Notes: a model not told the origin generated them from the letters alone. DNA of 64,000 nt from Tubiluchus corallicola (GCA_030141605.1 JAQGDQ010000621.1:44178-108177); one strand, 5' to 3'; shown: positions 1 to 11,295, counted from the stretch's first letter. Numbers and translations are program-made.

Positions 1-62
1 CGTGATTATGTTTCAGCTATGGGCTGTCAGAAGAACTTGTACGCAAAAATTATTTTTTGCAG

Positions 63-263
63 AAGTGGAAATAAAAAAGGTGGTTAAGAAAAAGAAAAAG
101 AAGAAAGTAGTGGAAGAGTTGTACCCTGAAGGGCCAGAAGAACTGGCACCTGTAGAGATGCTTGAAGAAATCATAATAGAAATGAGACCTGAGGTTCCTG
201 AGGAGGAAACAATAGAAGTTGTCAGTGAAACTGTACTTGAAGTTACTCCTGAAGGTCCTAAGG
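63..263 (+). CDS. Exon E1 (cassette copy 1, type A), PEVK
   Basis: Starts after ttttttgcag and ends before gtaagc. It reads E-VEIKKVVKKKKKKKVVEE, then ELAPVEML and ETVLEVTPEGPK. It is 67 codons, phase 1-1, with a Lys run of seven followed by an acidic hydrophobic stretch. This copy has EGPEE where the other copies have EVPEE. Confidence 0.9.
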
Positions 264-480
264 GTAAGCTGCCCTTTTGTATAATCAATTGAGGATTATC
301 TCTGCTAATTGTTATCATGTTAATTGGCTACTTATTTTCCACTTGTGCATACTGTACATATTTTGCTTTGCGGCATGTTCCATATTGTCAAACATATCAA
401 CTTCCATGTGGTGGTGGATGTCTGATTATGTTTAAAATATGGATATTTTGCAAAATCTTGTACATTTTTGTTTCATTCAG

Positions 481-675
481 AAGTGGAAGTGAAGAAAGTT
501 GTGAAGAAGAAGAAGAAGAAGACGGTGGAAATTGTTTCCGAGATGCCTGAAGAGGAGGCACCCGTCGAACAACCTGAAGAAATCATTCTTGAAATAAAAC
601 CAGAATATCCGGAAGAAGAGACTGTTGAAATTGTTACTGAAATCATTGAAGAGATAACTCCTGAAGGACCTAAAG
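481..675 (+). CDS. Exon E2 (cassette copy 1, type B), PEVK
   Basis: Acceptor tttcattcag, donor gtacat. It is 65 codons, phase 1-1, beginning EVEVKKVVKKKKKKTVEIV with six Lys, then MPEEEAPVEQPEE and TPEGPK. The end motif TPEGPK is shared with type A, so A and B are themselves ancient duplicates. Confidence 0.9.
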
Positions 676-1002
676 GTACATGGTTTTCACCTTACCTTGC
701 ACTTGTTACTACCTTTTTGCCACGTACGATAAAAACAGTGACCTGCCTAACAGTGATTGGGATATGTATGCTGTAGTGGTAACGTACAACTATCTTATAT
801 TTTCTCATACTGTCAATAAGGTTTTTTAATTACAACAGAAAATTGACTTGGTTATTAACACACTTTTGCTTCGTACTTGTTTTGCTCACACGATGCAATC
901 CATATTGTCAAACGTATCAACATCCATGTGGTGATGGATGCGTGATTATGTTTCAGCTATGGGCTGTCAGAAGAACTTGTACGCAAAAATTACTTTTTGC
1001 AG

Positions 1003-1203
1003 AAGTGGAAATAAAAAAGGTGGTTAAGAAAAAGAAAAAGAAGAAAGTACTGGAAGAGTTGTACCCTGAAGTGCCAGAAGAACTGGCACCTGTGGAGATG
1101 CTTGAAGAAATCATAATAGAAATGAGACCTGAGGTTCCTGAGGAGGAAACAATAGAAGTTGTCAGTGAAACTGTACTTGAAGTTACTCCTGAAGGTCCTA
1201 AGG
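1003..1203 (+). CDS. Exon E3 (cassette copy 2, type A), PEVK
   Basis: Acceptor tactttttgcag, donor gtaagc; 67 codons, phase 1-1. It differs from the other copies by Leu after the Lys run (KKVLEELYPEVPEE). Confidence 0.9.
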
Positions 1204-1420
1204 GTAAGCTGCCCTTTTTTATAATCAATTGAGGATTATCTCTGCTAATTGTTATCATGTTAATTGGCTACTTATTTTCCACTTGTGCATACTGTACATA
1301 TTTTGCTTTGCGGCATGTTCCATATTGTCAAACATATCAACTTCCATGTGGTGGTGGATGTCTGATTATGTTTAAAATATGGATATTTTGCAAAATCTTG
1401 TACATTTTTGTTTTATTCAG

Positions 1421-1613
1421 AAGTGGAAGTGAAGAAAGTTGTGAAGAAGAAGAAGAAGAACGGTGGAAATTGTTCCCGAGATGCCTGAAGAGGAGGCACC
1501 CGTCGAACAACCTGAAGAAATCATTCTTGAAATAAAACCAGAATATCCGGAAGAAGAGACTGTTGAAATTGTTACTGAAACCATTGAAGAGATAACTCCT
1601 GAAGGACCTAAAG
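1421..1613 (+). pseudogene. Exon E4 (cassette copy 2, type B), frameshifted
   Basis: Acceptor ttttattcag and donor gtacat are intact, but the exon is 193 bases, two fewer than its sisters. The loss lies in the AAG run (17 instead of 19 bases before cggtgg, near 1444-1461). Read in the incoming frame it hits TGA at 1486-1488. The downstream frame (VEIVPEMPEEEAPVEQPEE) is otherwise intact. Because the exon is flanked by phase 1 junctions it can be skipped without harm. It could also be a sequencing or assembly slip in the repeat. Confidence 0.8.
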
Positions 1614-1940
1614 GTACATGGTTTTTACCTTACCTTGCACTTGTTACTACCTTTTTGCCACGTACGATAAAAACAGTGACCTGCCTAACAGTGATTGGGA
1701 TATGTATGCTGTAGTGGTAACGTACAACTATCTTATATTTTCTCATACTGTCAATAAGGTTTTTTAATTACAACAGAAAATTGACTTGGTTATTAACACA
1801 CTTTTGCTTCGTACTTGTTTTGCTCACACGATGCAATCCATATTGTCAAACGTATCAACATCCATGTGGTGATGGATGCGTGATTATGTTTCAGCTATGG
1901 GCTGTCAGAAGAACTTGTACGCAAAAATTATTTTTTGCAG

Positions 1941-2141
1941 AAGTGGAAATAAAAAAGGTGGTTAAGAAAAAGAAAAAGAAGAAAGTAGTGGAAGAGTTGT
2001 ACCCTGAAGTGCCAGAAGAACTGGCACCTGTAGAGATGCTTGAAGAAATCATAATAGAAATGAGACCTGAGGTTCCTGAGGAGGAAACAATAGAAGTTGT
2101 CAGTGAAACTGTACTTGAAGTTACTCCTGAAGGTCCTAAGG
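1941..2141 (+). CDS. Exon E5 (cassette copy 3, type A), PEVK
   Basis: Acceptor attttttgcag, donor gtaagc; 67 codons, phase 1-1. It is the consensus form of type A (KKVVEELYPEVPEELAPVE). Confidence 0.9.
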
Positions 2142-2358
2142 GTAAGCTGCCCTTTTTTATAATCAATTGAGGATCATCTCTGCTAATTGTTATCATGTTA
2201 ATTGGCTACTTATTTTCCACTTGTGCATACTGTACATATTTTGCTTTGCGGCATGCTCCATATTGTCAAACATATCAACTTCCATGTGGTGGTGGATGTC
2301 TGATTATGTTTAAAATATGGATATTTTGCAAAATCTTGTACATTTTTGTTTTGTTCAG

Positions 2359-2556
2359 AAGTGGAAGTGAAGAAAGTTGTGAAGAAGAAGAAGAAGAAGA
2401 AGACGGTGGAAATTGTTCCCGAGATGCCTGAAGAGGAGGCACCCGTCGAACAACCTGAAGAAATCATTCTTGAAATAAAACCAGAATATCCGGAAGAAGA
2501 GACTGTTGAAATTGTTACTGAAATCATTGAAGAGATAACTCCTGAAGGACCTAAAG
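2359..2556 (+). CDS. Exon E6 (cassette copy 3, type B), PEVK
   Basis: Acceptor ttttgttcag, donor gtacat. It is 66 codons, one AAG codon more than copies 1, 4 and 5 (seven Lys in the run). Frame is kept. It shows that the Lys-coding triplet run is length-variable between copies. Confidence 0.9.
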
Positions 2557-2883
2557 GTACATGGTTTTTACCTTACCTTGCACTTGTTACTACCTTTTTG
2601 CCACGTACGATAAAAACAGTGACCTGCCTAACAGTGATTGGGATATGTATGCTGTAGTGGTAACGTACAACTATCTTATATTTTCCCATACTGTCAATAA
2701 GGTTTTTTAATTAAAACAGAAAATTGACTTGGTTATTAACACACTTTTGCTTCGTACTTGTTTTGCTCACACGATGCAATCCATATTGTCAAACGTATCA
2801 ACATCCATGTGGTGATAGATGCGTGATTATGTTTCAGCTATTGGCTGTCAGAAGAACTTGTACGCAAAAATTATTTTTTGCAG

Positions 2884-3084
2884 AAGTGGAAATAAAAAAG
2901 GTGGTTAAGAAAAAGAAAAAGAAGAAAGTAGTGGAAGAGTTGTACCCTGAAGTGCCAGAAGAACTGGCACCTGTAGAGATGCTTGAAGAAATCATAATAG
3001 AAATGAGACCTGAGGTTCCTGAGGAGGAAACAATAGAAGTTGTCAGTGAAACTGTACTTGAAGTTACTCCTGAAGGTCCTAAGG
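2884..3084 (+). CDS. Exon E7 (cassette copy 4, type A), PEVK
   Basis: Acceptor attttttgcag, donor gtaagc; 67 codons, phase 1-1. Its coding part matches the consensus type A; the flanking intron has a few private substitutions (ctattggctgtc, ggtgatagatg). Confidence 0.9.
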
Positions 3085-3301
3085 GTAAGCTGCCCTTTTG
3101 TATAATCAATTGAGGATTATCTCTGCTAATTGTTATCATGTTAATTGGCTACTTATTTTCCACTTGTGCATACTGTACATATTTTGCTTTGCGGCATGCT
3201 CCATATTGTCAAACATATCAACTTCCATGTGGTGGTGGATGTCTGATTATGTTTAAAATATGGATACTTTGCAAAATCTTGTACATTTTTGTTTTATTCA
3301 G

Positions 3302-3496
3302 AAGTGGAAGTGAAGAAAGTTGTTAAGAAGAAGAAGAAGAAGACGGTGGAAATTGTTCCCGAGATGCCTGAAGAGGAGGCACCCGTCGAACAACCTGAAG
3401 AAATCATTCTTGAAATAAAACCAGAATATCCGGAAGAAGAGACTGTTGAAATTGTTACTGAAACCATTGAAGAGATAACTCCTGAAGGACCTAAAG
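3302..3496 (+). CDS. Exon E8 (cassette copy 4, type B), PEVK
   Basis: Acceptor ttttattcag, donor gtacat; 65 codons, phase 1-1, six Lys in the run. A silent gtg to gtt change before the run marks this copy. Confidence 0.9.
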
Positions 3497-3824
3497 GTAC
3501 ATGGTTTTTACCTTACCTTGTATTTGTTACTACCTTTTTGCCACGTACGATAAAAAACAGTGACCTGCCTAACAGTGATTGGGATATGTATGCTGTAGTG
3601 GTAACCTACAACTATCTTATATTTTCTCATAGTGTCAATAAGGTTTTTTAATTACAGCAGAAAATTGACTTGGTTATTAACACACTTTTGCTTCGTACTT
3701 GTTTTGCTCACACGATGCAATCCATATTGTCAAACGTATCAACATCCATGTGGTGATGGATGCCTGATTATGTTTCAGCTATGGGCTGTCAGAAGAACTT
3801 GTACGCAAAACTTATTTTTTGCAG

Positions 3825-4025
3825 AAGTAGAAATAAAAAAGGTGGTTAAGAAAAAGAAAAAGAAGAAAGTAGCAAAAGAGTTGTACCCTGAAGTGCCAGA
3901 AGAACTGGCACCAGTAGAGATGCTTGAAGAAATCATAATAGAAATGAGACCTGAGGTTCCTGAGGAGGAAACAATAGAAGTTGTCAGTGAAACTGTACTT
4001 GAAGTTACTCCTGAAGGTCCTAAGG
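3825..4025 (+). CDS. Exon E9 (cassette copy 5, type A), PEVK
   Basis: Acceptor ttattttttgcag, donor gtaagc; 67 codons, phase 1-1. It is the most diverged type A copy: KKVAKELYPEVPEE replaces KKVVEELYPEVPEE, turning a Val-Glu into Ala-Lys. Confidence 0.9.
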
Positions 4026-4242
4026 GTAAGCTTCCCTTTTTTATAATCAATTGAGGATTATCTCTGCTAATTGTTATCATGTTAATTGGCTACTTATTTT
4101 CCACTTGTGCATACTGTACATATTTTGCTTTGCGGCATGCTCCATATTGTCAAACATATCAACTTCCATGTGGTGGTGGATGTCTGATTATGTTTAAAAT
4201 ATGGATATTTTGCAAAATCTTGTACATTTTTGTTTCATTCAG

Positions 4243-4437
4243 AAGTGGAAGTGAAGAAAGTTGTGAAGAAGAAGAAGAAGAAGCCGGTGGAAATTGTTCC
4301 CGAGATGCCTGAAGAGGAGGCACCCGTCGAACAACCTGAAGAAATCATTCTTGAAATAAAGCCAGAATATCCGGAAGAAGAGACTGTTGAAATTGTTACT
4401 GAAACCATTGAAGAGATAACTCCTGAAGGACCTAAAG
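4243..4437 (+). CDS. Exon E10 (cassette copy 5, type B), PEVK
   Basis: Acceptor tttcattcag, donor gtacat; 65 codons, phase 1-1. It carries KPVEIVPEM instead of KTVEIVPEM. It is the last exon of the array and is followed by a 1.1-kb intron. Confidence 0.9.
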
Positions 4438-4705
4438 GTACATGGTTTTTACCTTACCTTGTATTTGTTACTACCTTTTTGCCACGTACGATAAAAAACA
4501 GTGACCTGCCTAACAGTGATTGGGATATGTATGCTGTAGTGGTAACGTACAACTATCTTATATTTTCTCTTACTGTCAATAAGGTTTTTTAATTACAACA
4601 GTTCAGCTGGAGAATTCTAGAAATTTTGACAATTTTTTTGCCATATATATTTTGGTCATGCAACAATATTAATAGAGTGGTATATATATATATATATATA
4701 TCATG

Positions 4706-5141
4706 TACCATTGATTATATATGGTGACAGCTGTTGATAATAAGCCTTTTCATCTTTTCGTTGCATGCACGCGCATTTGCTGTAGGTCAAAGGTTAAGTG
4801 TACCCCAGCAATGCATCTTAATTTTAACCATCACGTGACATGTGTGTAAAGCAGAGCATCAGTTCAGAAACTTCATTTGTTTGACGTGGACTTTACTTAA
4901 CTGTGCATTAACCTGTGCATAGAGTAATTTACTGGCAGGATCTTGCTTGGAAACAAGAAGAAATGAACTAGGTAATGTTCTAGCTAGCTGCTAAAACTGT
5001 TACCACTGCAGTAGCATGGGCTGCCAGGAATTGTCAAGTGCACACAAATGCACTGTCTGGTACACTAAACCTTTGACCATGTCACGGTCACCATCATTGG
5101 ATCTGTGAAAAGGCTTATTGTGGTGACAGCCATTGGTATAA
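4706..5141. mobile_element. TIR element (MITE-like), family 2, copy 1
   Basis: The left end ...gataataagccttttcat and the right end gtgaaaaggcttattgtggtgacagcc are imperfect inverted repeats. A related sequence in the opposite orientation lies at 15128-15505. There is no coding capacity. It is preceded by a short (TA)n run at 4680-4701. The rest of the intron (4438-4680, 5141-5410) shows nothing else. Confidence 0.6.
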
Positions 5142-5422
5142 AGTACGATGTTTAAATTTTTGATATTGAGCTTCATCTTACCAATCTTAACAATTAAATA
5201 TTGCGGGTTTTTAGACCTAGTTTGAACGACGATAGATTATTTATTAAAATGTTGATATAAATTAATTTATTTATTGACGACTTACAAGCCACACAATTAC
5301 AATTGCAACTACAAGTTACAATGCATTACATAAACAATGCAGTACATTACAATGAAGAAAAAACTACACTACACGGAAAAAAACCCACACAATATAATCA
5401 TCGACACAATACACAATGAACA

Positions 5423-5424
5423 CA

Positions 5425-5495
<71 letters not shown>

Positions 5496-5500
5496 GTATA
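5423..5500. repeat. (AAT)n microsatellite
   Basis: An almost pure run of aat/taa triplets interrupted by a few bases, in the intron just upstream of exon E11. Confidence 0.9.
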
Positions 5501-5569
5501 TATATGAACGAGCATGTGTTGAGACTACTGCATAATATTTTTATTTTATAGCTCTTGTATTTTTTGCAG

Positions 5570-5671
5570 AGCCAGAACACATCTCTTCAGATGAAATTGA
5601 AGTGGCTCCAGAAATTGAAGCTCCTTCTGAATTGACCATCGAAGTGATTGAGGATCTTCCAATACAAGAAT
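5570..5671 (+). CDS. Exon E11, PEVK linker
   Basis: Acceptor attttttgcag, donor tgtatgtt (the exon ends with a single T). It is 34 codons, phase 1-1: E-PEHISSDEIEVAPEIEAPSE, then LTIEVIEDLPIQE. Acidic, with no Lys run. The junction codon with E12 is T+CT (Ser). Confidence 0.85.
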
Positions 5672-6145
5672 GTATGTTAATTATACTCTGTAAGATGTTC
5701 ACATTGTGTTTTATATTTTTCGTATGCATTTCAAATTGATTAACATCAGGTACAGTGCTGACAAGGACGATGATGGTAATGTTGATGATGGCGACGATTT
5801 TGATGATGATGAACTTCAAGCAGTTACATATCATTTGTTCACCAATTAATTGCTCATTTGATAAGCATTCGTATTAATCTTGTTTTCAGTTTGCGCAATT
5901 GCGTGTAATATGTCTGTGTATGTAGTTGTAATGGTGTTTTTGTCAAATAAATAAAAAATAAACAGAAAAGTAAAATGATAATGATGATTATGAAGACAGA
6001 AGATCATGATGATGATGATGATATCAGCAATGGTGGTGGATTATACTGATGATTACAGTGATTAATAATGATTAAACATATCCTTTTTGTTTATTCCTTT
6101 TGCATATTCTTTTGAATAAAAAGCATTTTCTTCTTGTTTTTATAG
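5672..6145 (+). other. Intron with scattered GAT/GAC triplets
   Basis: It contains short gatgatgatg-like stretches near 5770-5820 and 5975-6075. No exon or element is recognised. Confidence 0.5.
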
Positions 6146-6184
6146 CTATCGAGAAAAAGAAAATAAAGAAAAAGAAGAAAGGAG
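6146..6184 (+). CDS. Micro-exon E12, Lys-rich
   Basis: A 39-base exon (13 codons, phase 1-1) between ttttatag and gtatga. It reads S-IEKKKIKKKKKG. It supplies the basic half of a PEVK unit as a separate exon; in other cassettes this Lys run sits at the start of a longer exon. Confidence 0.8.
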
Positions 6185-6431
6185 GTATGATTATTTTTTT
6201 CTATATTTCACATATTTGTCATAAATTCTCTCAATAATAACTAGTTATTATGTAATAAGAATTTATTGATAGTAATTGACATTATATCACTCATAACTTT
6301 ATACATTCTGAACTTACATTTTACATTATTGTATTTCCTGTTGTTTAGCTGGCTATAAATGAATTAGATAGATACATGTCATTGTTAATGTTAAATGGTC
6401 TGTGTATTAAAATAACTGTTTTCTTTTGCAG

Positions 6432-6457
6432 AAATTTCAAAACTTCTGTCTGACGAG
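6432..6457 (+). CDS. Micro-exon E13, entry to Ig1
   Basis: A 26-base exon, acceptor ttcttttgcag, donor gtatgt, phase 1 in and 0 out (E-ISKLLSDE). The phase switch prepares for the Ig1 exon at 7368, which starts in phase 0. It is short but keeps the frame on both sides. Confidence 0.75.
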
Positions 6458-6511
6458 GTATGTACATACGTTGTGTTATCCCAGGTAGCTGCATTTCCCA
6501 AAACTTTCCGT

Positions 6512-6915
<404 letters not shown>

Positions 6916-7367
6916 ATAATAAGAAAATTTATCACTTATATATTGCATCACATCAAGTGATCTTGATGTGCTGTACAGTAAAGCTAATGGAGTTTTAACT
7001 GCTTCCTATTTTAAAGGCAGTTTAGTTAAAAATATTTTGAGAGAGAAACTCAAGTGGTGTAATCTTTCATAAGCATGTGTTTAAATGACAAAGCCATTCC
7101 ATCAAGAGCACGAGAAATAACAAACAAATGTGGTAGTGTGTCTCATGTTTAATTCATTCATTTCTTCTCACAAAATTTCTTCTGCTGCAGAAACAGTATA
7201 TATTTGCCAATGTAAGAGTGAATCTTTACCTTACGATCGCATATACTAGGTCATCGGAGCTACAACTGATGACATTGTCAACGTAACTGATGGATAACAG
7301 CATGTACACTTTTGAAAAGTTAGTGGGTGTAAAAATGAAAAATTCTTGATGATGGACTGTTTTTCAG

Positions 7368-7445
7368 GAACTTGAGGCACCCGTGCTGAGCAAGATTCCG
7401 GATCAGGTTGTTCAAGAAGGAGGCATTTGTCACTTTAAAACATAC
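7368..7445 (+). CDS. Exon E14, first part of Ig1
   Basis: Acceptor gtttttcag, donor gtaagt, phase 0-0, 26 codons: ELEAPVLSKIPDQVVQEGG then ICHFKTY. This is the A and B strand region of an I-set domain; Cys in ICHF is the first core cysteine. The domain is completed by E15. Confidence 0.85.
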
Positions 7446-7865
7446 GTAAGTAATCGACTTCGATGTTGCAGTGAATTGTATTTGTTCAAATTAAGAGCAG
7501 TACAACAACTCACTTATTATGTATACCAAATCAATTTTTAGTACTATAATGTTCATATATGTATGTGCGCATATATATTTTTAATAAGGGGCACCTGACC
7601 AAGTGATCAATAGATCTTTCACTGCTCCTTCTCAGTTGCAATGAAATGTAAAAATAACTATGTCAAATTTTAACTGCTATTGAGAAAATGTAATTGAATT
7701 GAATTGAATGTAAATAGGGTGAATATAAAACAAGTAATAATGGTATGAAACCAATTGTTTAAATGTATCGGAAATGAATATTTGATTATAGTAACTTTGG
7801 TGGTGTGTAGAGAAAGGGAAGAGTATCGAAGAGAATACATTTATGCAATTTTAACCTGCCTTGAC

Positions 7866-7923
7866 CAGGGCCAAGTTAACATATGGGCATGCATGACATG
7901 TTAATGCTGTTAAGTCAGCCCTG
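7866..7923. repeat. 58-bp near-palindrome with CAGGGC...GCCCTG ends
   Basis: cagggccaagttaac at the left and gttaagtcagccctg at the right are inverted repeats around a short centre. The ends resemble the larger element at 23426-23742 (gggccgtctta...), so this may be a solo remnant of the same hAT-like family. Confidence 0.5.
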
Positions 7924-8119
7924 GCCCTAATCAGTTATTTTCATTTATCTAGCTCCACAAGTGCAGTTACTGCAAACAAACGGGTTTGCCGTAGCCAGAA
8001 TCCCCAGTTTATTGTACGGAATGACAACTTTTAAATTTCCTTTTTGAAGAACGACCTCATTTTGAAATCACTTTCCATATGAATTTTATAATCTATTTTG
8101 CATTTGCTGTACTGTTATT

Positions 8120-8738
8120 TATGTGTGCTTGCATAGCAAAATTGCTCATAAGTCGGCAATTGAGCTTTGCTCGTTACTTCCATATCCTGAATGTCCTTTT
8201 CATCAGGATCATTTTGAGTCACGTTATTTCTAAGCTGAGATAATCCACATAGAAGTCGAGGTGCACACCATGCACTGAAAAACATAAACTTGAGAAAATC
8301 ACTATGAAATTTAGCCATTGTTTTTTTGTCACTTTTCTACAAAACACAGCAGTACGAAATGTCGGTTGGTTTGCAAAAACACATTGACATTATATTTAAA
8401 TTCAGTAGAAGATCAGGGCTTGTCAACAGAAAAAAACCTGAAGCAAAATGAGTACTTCCACGAGCTGCTGTCGGAGTTTGAAACTACAAGTTTCTTACAA
8501 TTGTAATACTAGTTTCCAGCCACAAAAGTGGGTATGGGGTTAAAAAAAAGTATTTTTTTAACTTTTTCTAGGTAATTTGATGTTAGAATATGAAAGTCCA
8601 ATATATGTAGCCTTTGTTTTGATGAAAAAACAAGAAATGATGCTTGATTAAATTTTTGGTGCTTTCTACTTTGAAGCACCATAACACAGTTTTAACTAAG
8701 CCAATTTATGGGACGTTTTTGGTTTGCAAGCATACAAA
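8120..8738 (+). mobile_element. TIR element family 1, copy 1
   Basis: It begins tatgtgtgcttgcatagcaa and ends ggtttgcaagcatacaa, imperfect inverted repeats of each other. Related copies lie at 12834-13514, 17239-17896, 54926-55502 and, inverted and truncated, 10647-11100. Internal landmarks are a caggatcattttga string and tttgaagcaccataa. There is no coding capacity, so it is a non-autonomous element. Confidence 0.7.
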
Positions 8739-8802
8739 TCACCATTCATCAAGTGCTGGGAAACAGCCTGAACTGTTTAATAATTTTACATCTCCAAACT
8801 GG
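8739..8802 (+). repeat. 64-bp flank shared with 13515-13580
   Basis: The sequence from atcaccattcatc to ctccaaactgg right of element copy 1 recurs, almost identical, right of copy 2 (13515-13580) but not beside copies 3 and 4. Copies 1 and 2 are therefore probably related by segmental duplication rather than by separate insertion. Confidence 0.65.
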
Positions 8803-8834
8803 TTCTTTTTAGTTACATGTTTTTCTGTTTGCAG

Positions 8835-9039
8835 TATTCGGGCTACCCTATTCCGTTCATCAATTGGTACGCTGAAGGCTTTGAGCTGCACGACTCGAAA
8901 GACTTTGAAATCAATTTAGAAGAGGATTACACGGAGCTGATAATCCACCGCGTTTATCCCGATGACGAGGGAACTTATTTTTGCAAAGCTTTCAATGAAG
9001 TTGGCGAGGCAACAGTGGCGTGCAAGTTATACGTGCCAC
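8835..9039 (+). CDS. Exon E15, second part of Ig1
   Basis: Acceptor ctgtttgcag, donor gtaaga, phase 0 in and 1 out. It encodes YSGYPIPFINWYAEG (core Trp), then TELIIHRVYPDDEGTYFCKA with the F-strand D-x-G-x-Y-x-C motif, and ends in NEVGEATVACKLYVP. Together with E14 it makes a complete I-set Ig domain of about 95 residues with both cysteines. This is the classic muscle-type Ig found in titin and twitchin. Confidence 0.92.
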
Positions 9040-9815
9040 GTAAGAATTTGTGCACTCTTCCTAGCACTGATTTATTTTAAGATTAAGCTTCAACTCAAAG
9101 ATTGTTTGCATGAAGGCCCTGAATTATTGCATGAACCTGTTAAATAAGTTTATTTGTTAAAAGTGGCTAGAAACGCTGCTCCATTTAGTGCATCAACCAG
9201 CCACGAAAATCGGTTTTTGCTGCAATCAATACAGAAAAGTTTGCTATACTTTTTGATGTACAATGATAACTTTCAAGAATACCAGCACCTACATGTATTT
9301 TTAACGTCTGCTTGTCGTCATGAAATGATTTTATCCGGGCTTTTGATGAGGAATCGCTTAATAGTATCAAAGTGTGCATTTAAAGCATACTCTTTCTGTG
9401 TCAGAATCATACTCCTAATATGCCATTTTGAACAAATACGACTATTGGCAGTATTACATGAAGCTTTTGATTTTATGTAATTTTTATTGAAGTTGTAATT
9501 TTTTCTGCTGCTGAATTTTCAGTATACCCTTTATCTGCACTAAGAATGCATATTTTGTGTCCCATTTACTTTGGACGATGATATTTGATAATTTTGTGCC
9601 CAGGTATCATGCACATGCATGGTGCTTGTGGACAAACATGTCGTCAATATGTAAATGTTTGTTAGACATAGCATTATCACATTGCATTTTTTCACTGATT
9701 GCAATTATCATATCAAGTAAGTCGTCTGTTTAAAAAATAACATGATCAATAACGTGAAGATGCAAAAATTTTTTTAAAAAAATAAATTTGGCACAAAAAA
9801 TTTTTTGTCTTGCAG
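9040..9815 (+). other. Intron, nothing recognised
   Basis: AT-rich sequence. One open frame at 9154-9480 has no protein-like composition and no splice logic. No repeat was found inside the window. Confidence 0.5.
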
Positions 9816-9890
9816 TTGACGAAGTCATCACAATGCCCGGTGAAGAGATTGCTTTCCCAGAAGATCAGTTGATAGAACAAATACCTGAAG
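9816..9890 (+). CDS. Exon E16, acidic linker
   Basis: Acceptor tcttgcag, donor gtactg; 25 codons, phase 1-1: L-DEVITMPGEEIAFPEDQLIE then QIPE. It restores PEVK-type sequence after Ig1. Confidence 0.85.
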
Positions 9891-10189
9891 GTACTGATTG
9901 TGCTAGGCTTTGTAGCAATGCTAACGTCATAGAAAGAAACAAAAAACAATAATATAAAAGTGCAATAGATTTTAATATGAAAATGATAAACTTATTAAAA
10001 AAACAAGATGGGAAGCAGCAATTGTCGCTAAGTAATTGTAACTAATAGAATAGTCAGGGGACAGCTGGAGAGCAGTTAATGAGTGAAAGGGTTTAAAGGG
10101 TTTTAGAATGTTAACTGATTTTTCTCAGCAGTTTAGAAGGTTATGGAATTTGACTTGTGAACTCCATGTTAAATTCACTGTTTCTACAG

Positions 10190-10411
10190 CCATTTCTGAG
10201 GATGAAATGCCTGAGGAAAAACCATTTGAAGAACTCGATGAGTTACCCGAAGAGCTTGCCCCTGTTGAAATCACTATGGAGATTGTTGAGGATAAAATTA
10301 AGCCAGAGAAGAAGAAAAAGCCGAAGAAACCTAAAAAGAAGGAAGAGTTACCAAGTGAGGTTGTCCCAGATGAGATTGTTGTTGAAGAAGTTCCTGAAGT
10401 TGTTGAGACAG
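10190..10411 (+). CDS. Exon E17, PEVK
   Basis: Acceptor gtttctacag, donor gtgtgc; 74 codons, phase 1-1. It has an acidic first half (A-ISEDEMPEEKPFEELDE), a basic middle (KPEKKKKPKKPKKKEE) and an acidic Val-rich end (VVPDEIVVEEVPEVVET). It seems a single-copy exon, not a member of a nearby cassette. Confidence 0.9.
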
Positions 10412-10646
10412 GTGTGCTTTCTAACTGAATAATTCGGATTTACAAAATCAATTTTCTCAGATTTAGTTGCTCAAAGTTTATTTTAATTTGATTGCAAGTT
10501 GATTAATTGTAGGCACGTGCCCAAATGAGAATCTGAAATAATGTAAGGTGCCTATTTTCATTTATGTCGTTTTAGTTATGAACCTTTGTTTCAGTCTATG
10601 ATCAGTCTAATTTTCATATCTTGCAAGGTGTCTAGAAAGTTTATAA

Positions 10647-11100
10647 ATGTGTGCTTCCAAAACCAAAACCATCCATAAGTTGTCGTAGTTAAAACTACGT
10701 TATGATGCTTCAAACTAAGATGCACCAAAATTTTGGTCTAATGTTACTTTTTCGTTTTTTTTATAAAAACAAATGCTGAATATATTGGTCTTCATATTTT
10801 AGCATCAAATTATCAAGAGAATGTCCAAAAAATAATAAAAATTTAATTTTATAACCCCATGCCAATTTCTCTGCTTAGAAATTAGTACTGCAAATGTAAA
10901 CAACTTGCATTTTTAAAACTTCGATAGTAGCTCGTGGAAGCTGTCATTTTGCTTCAGGTTTTTTCTGTTGTCAAGCCCAAATCTTCATCAAGAAAGGCCA
11001 TCTACTGGATTTAAACATAACTTCAATGTGCTCTTACAAAGTCCATAGCAACCACACTTTCGTAAGGTTGCTAAGTATTTTGTTGAGATGCAACAAAAAA
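10647..11100 (-). mobile_element. TIR element family 1, inverted truncated copy
   Basis: Read on the minus strand it follows the internal sequence of the copies at 8120, 12834, 17239 and 54926, including the region of the caaccacactttcgta string. It starts at gtgtgcttccaaaacc and loses similarity after acaaaaaacac, so the far end is missing. Confidence 0.65.
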
Positions 11101-11295
11101 CACTAGCTCTCGGATATGAGATCTTTGGATACTTACTTACCATGATTTCACACCTTGCTGTTTTCTCTGTTCTTGTGTGAACTGACTTATTTGATTATGT
11201 GTTTCGATTATTTTGCTCACAAGCTTTATTATTATTAATTTGATTTAGCTGTTTAATTTATTTTGCCATTGTTATAAATGAAAAATACCTTCCAG

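Larger units (their letters stand above)
1..4605 (+). repeat. Five tandem copies of a ~0.94-kb two-exon cassette
   Basis: The marker string cgtgattatg (cctgattatg in the last copy) recurs at 1, 941, 1879, 2822 and 3763, giving periods of 940, 938, 943 and 941. Each unit holds exon type A (201 bases), an intron of about 217, exon type B (193-198 bases) and an intron of about 327. Introns are as similar as exons, so the copies are recent or homogenised by gene conversion. The left window edge cuts the first copy, so the array may be longer. Similarity ends near 4605. Confidence 0.95.

Noticed and set aside
9154-9480. 108-codon open frame in the E15-E16 intron
   Set aside because: Lacks compositional or splice support; probably chance.
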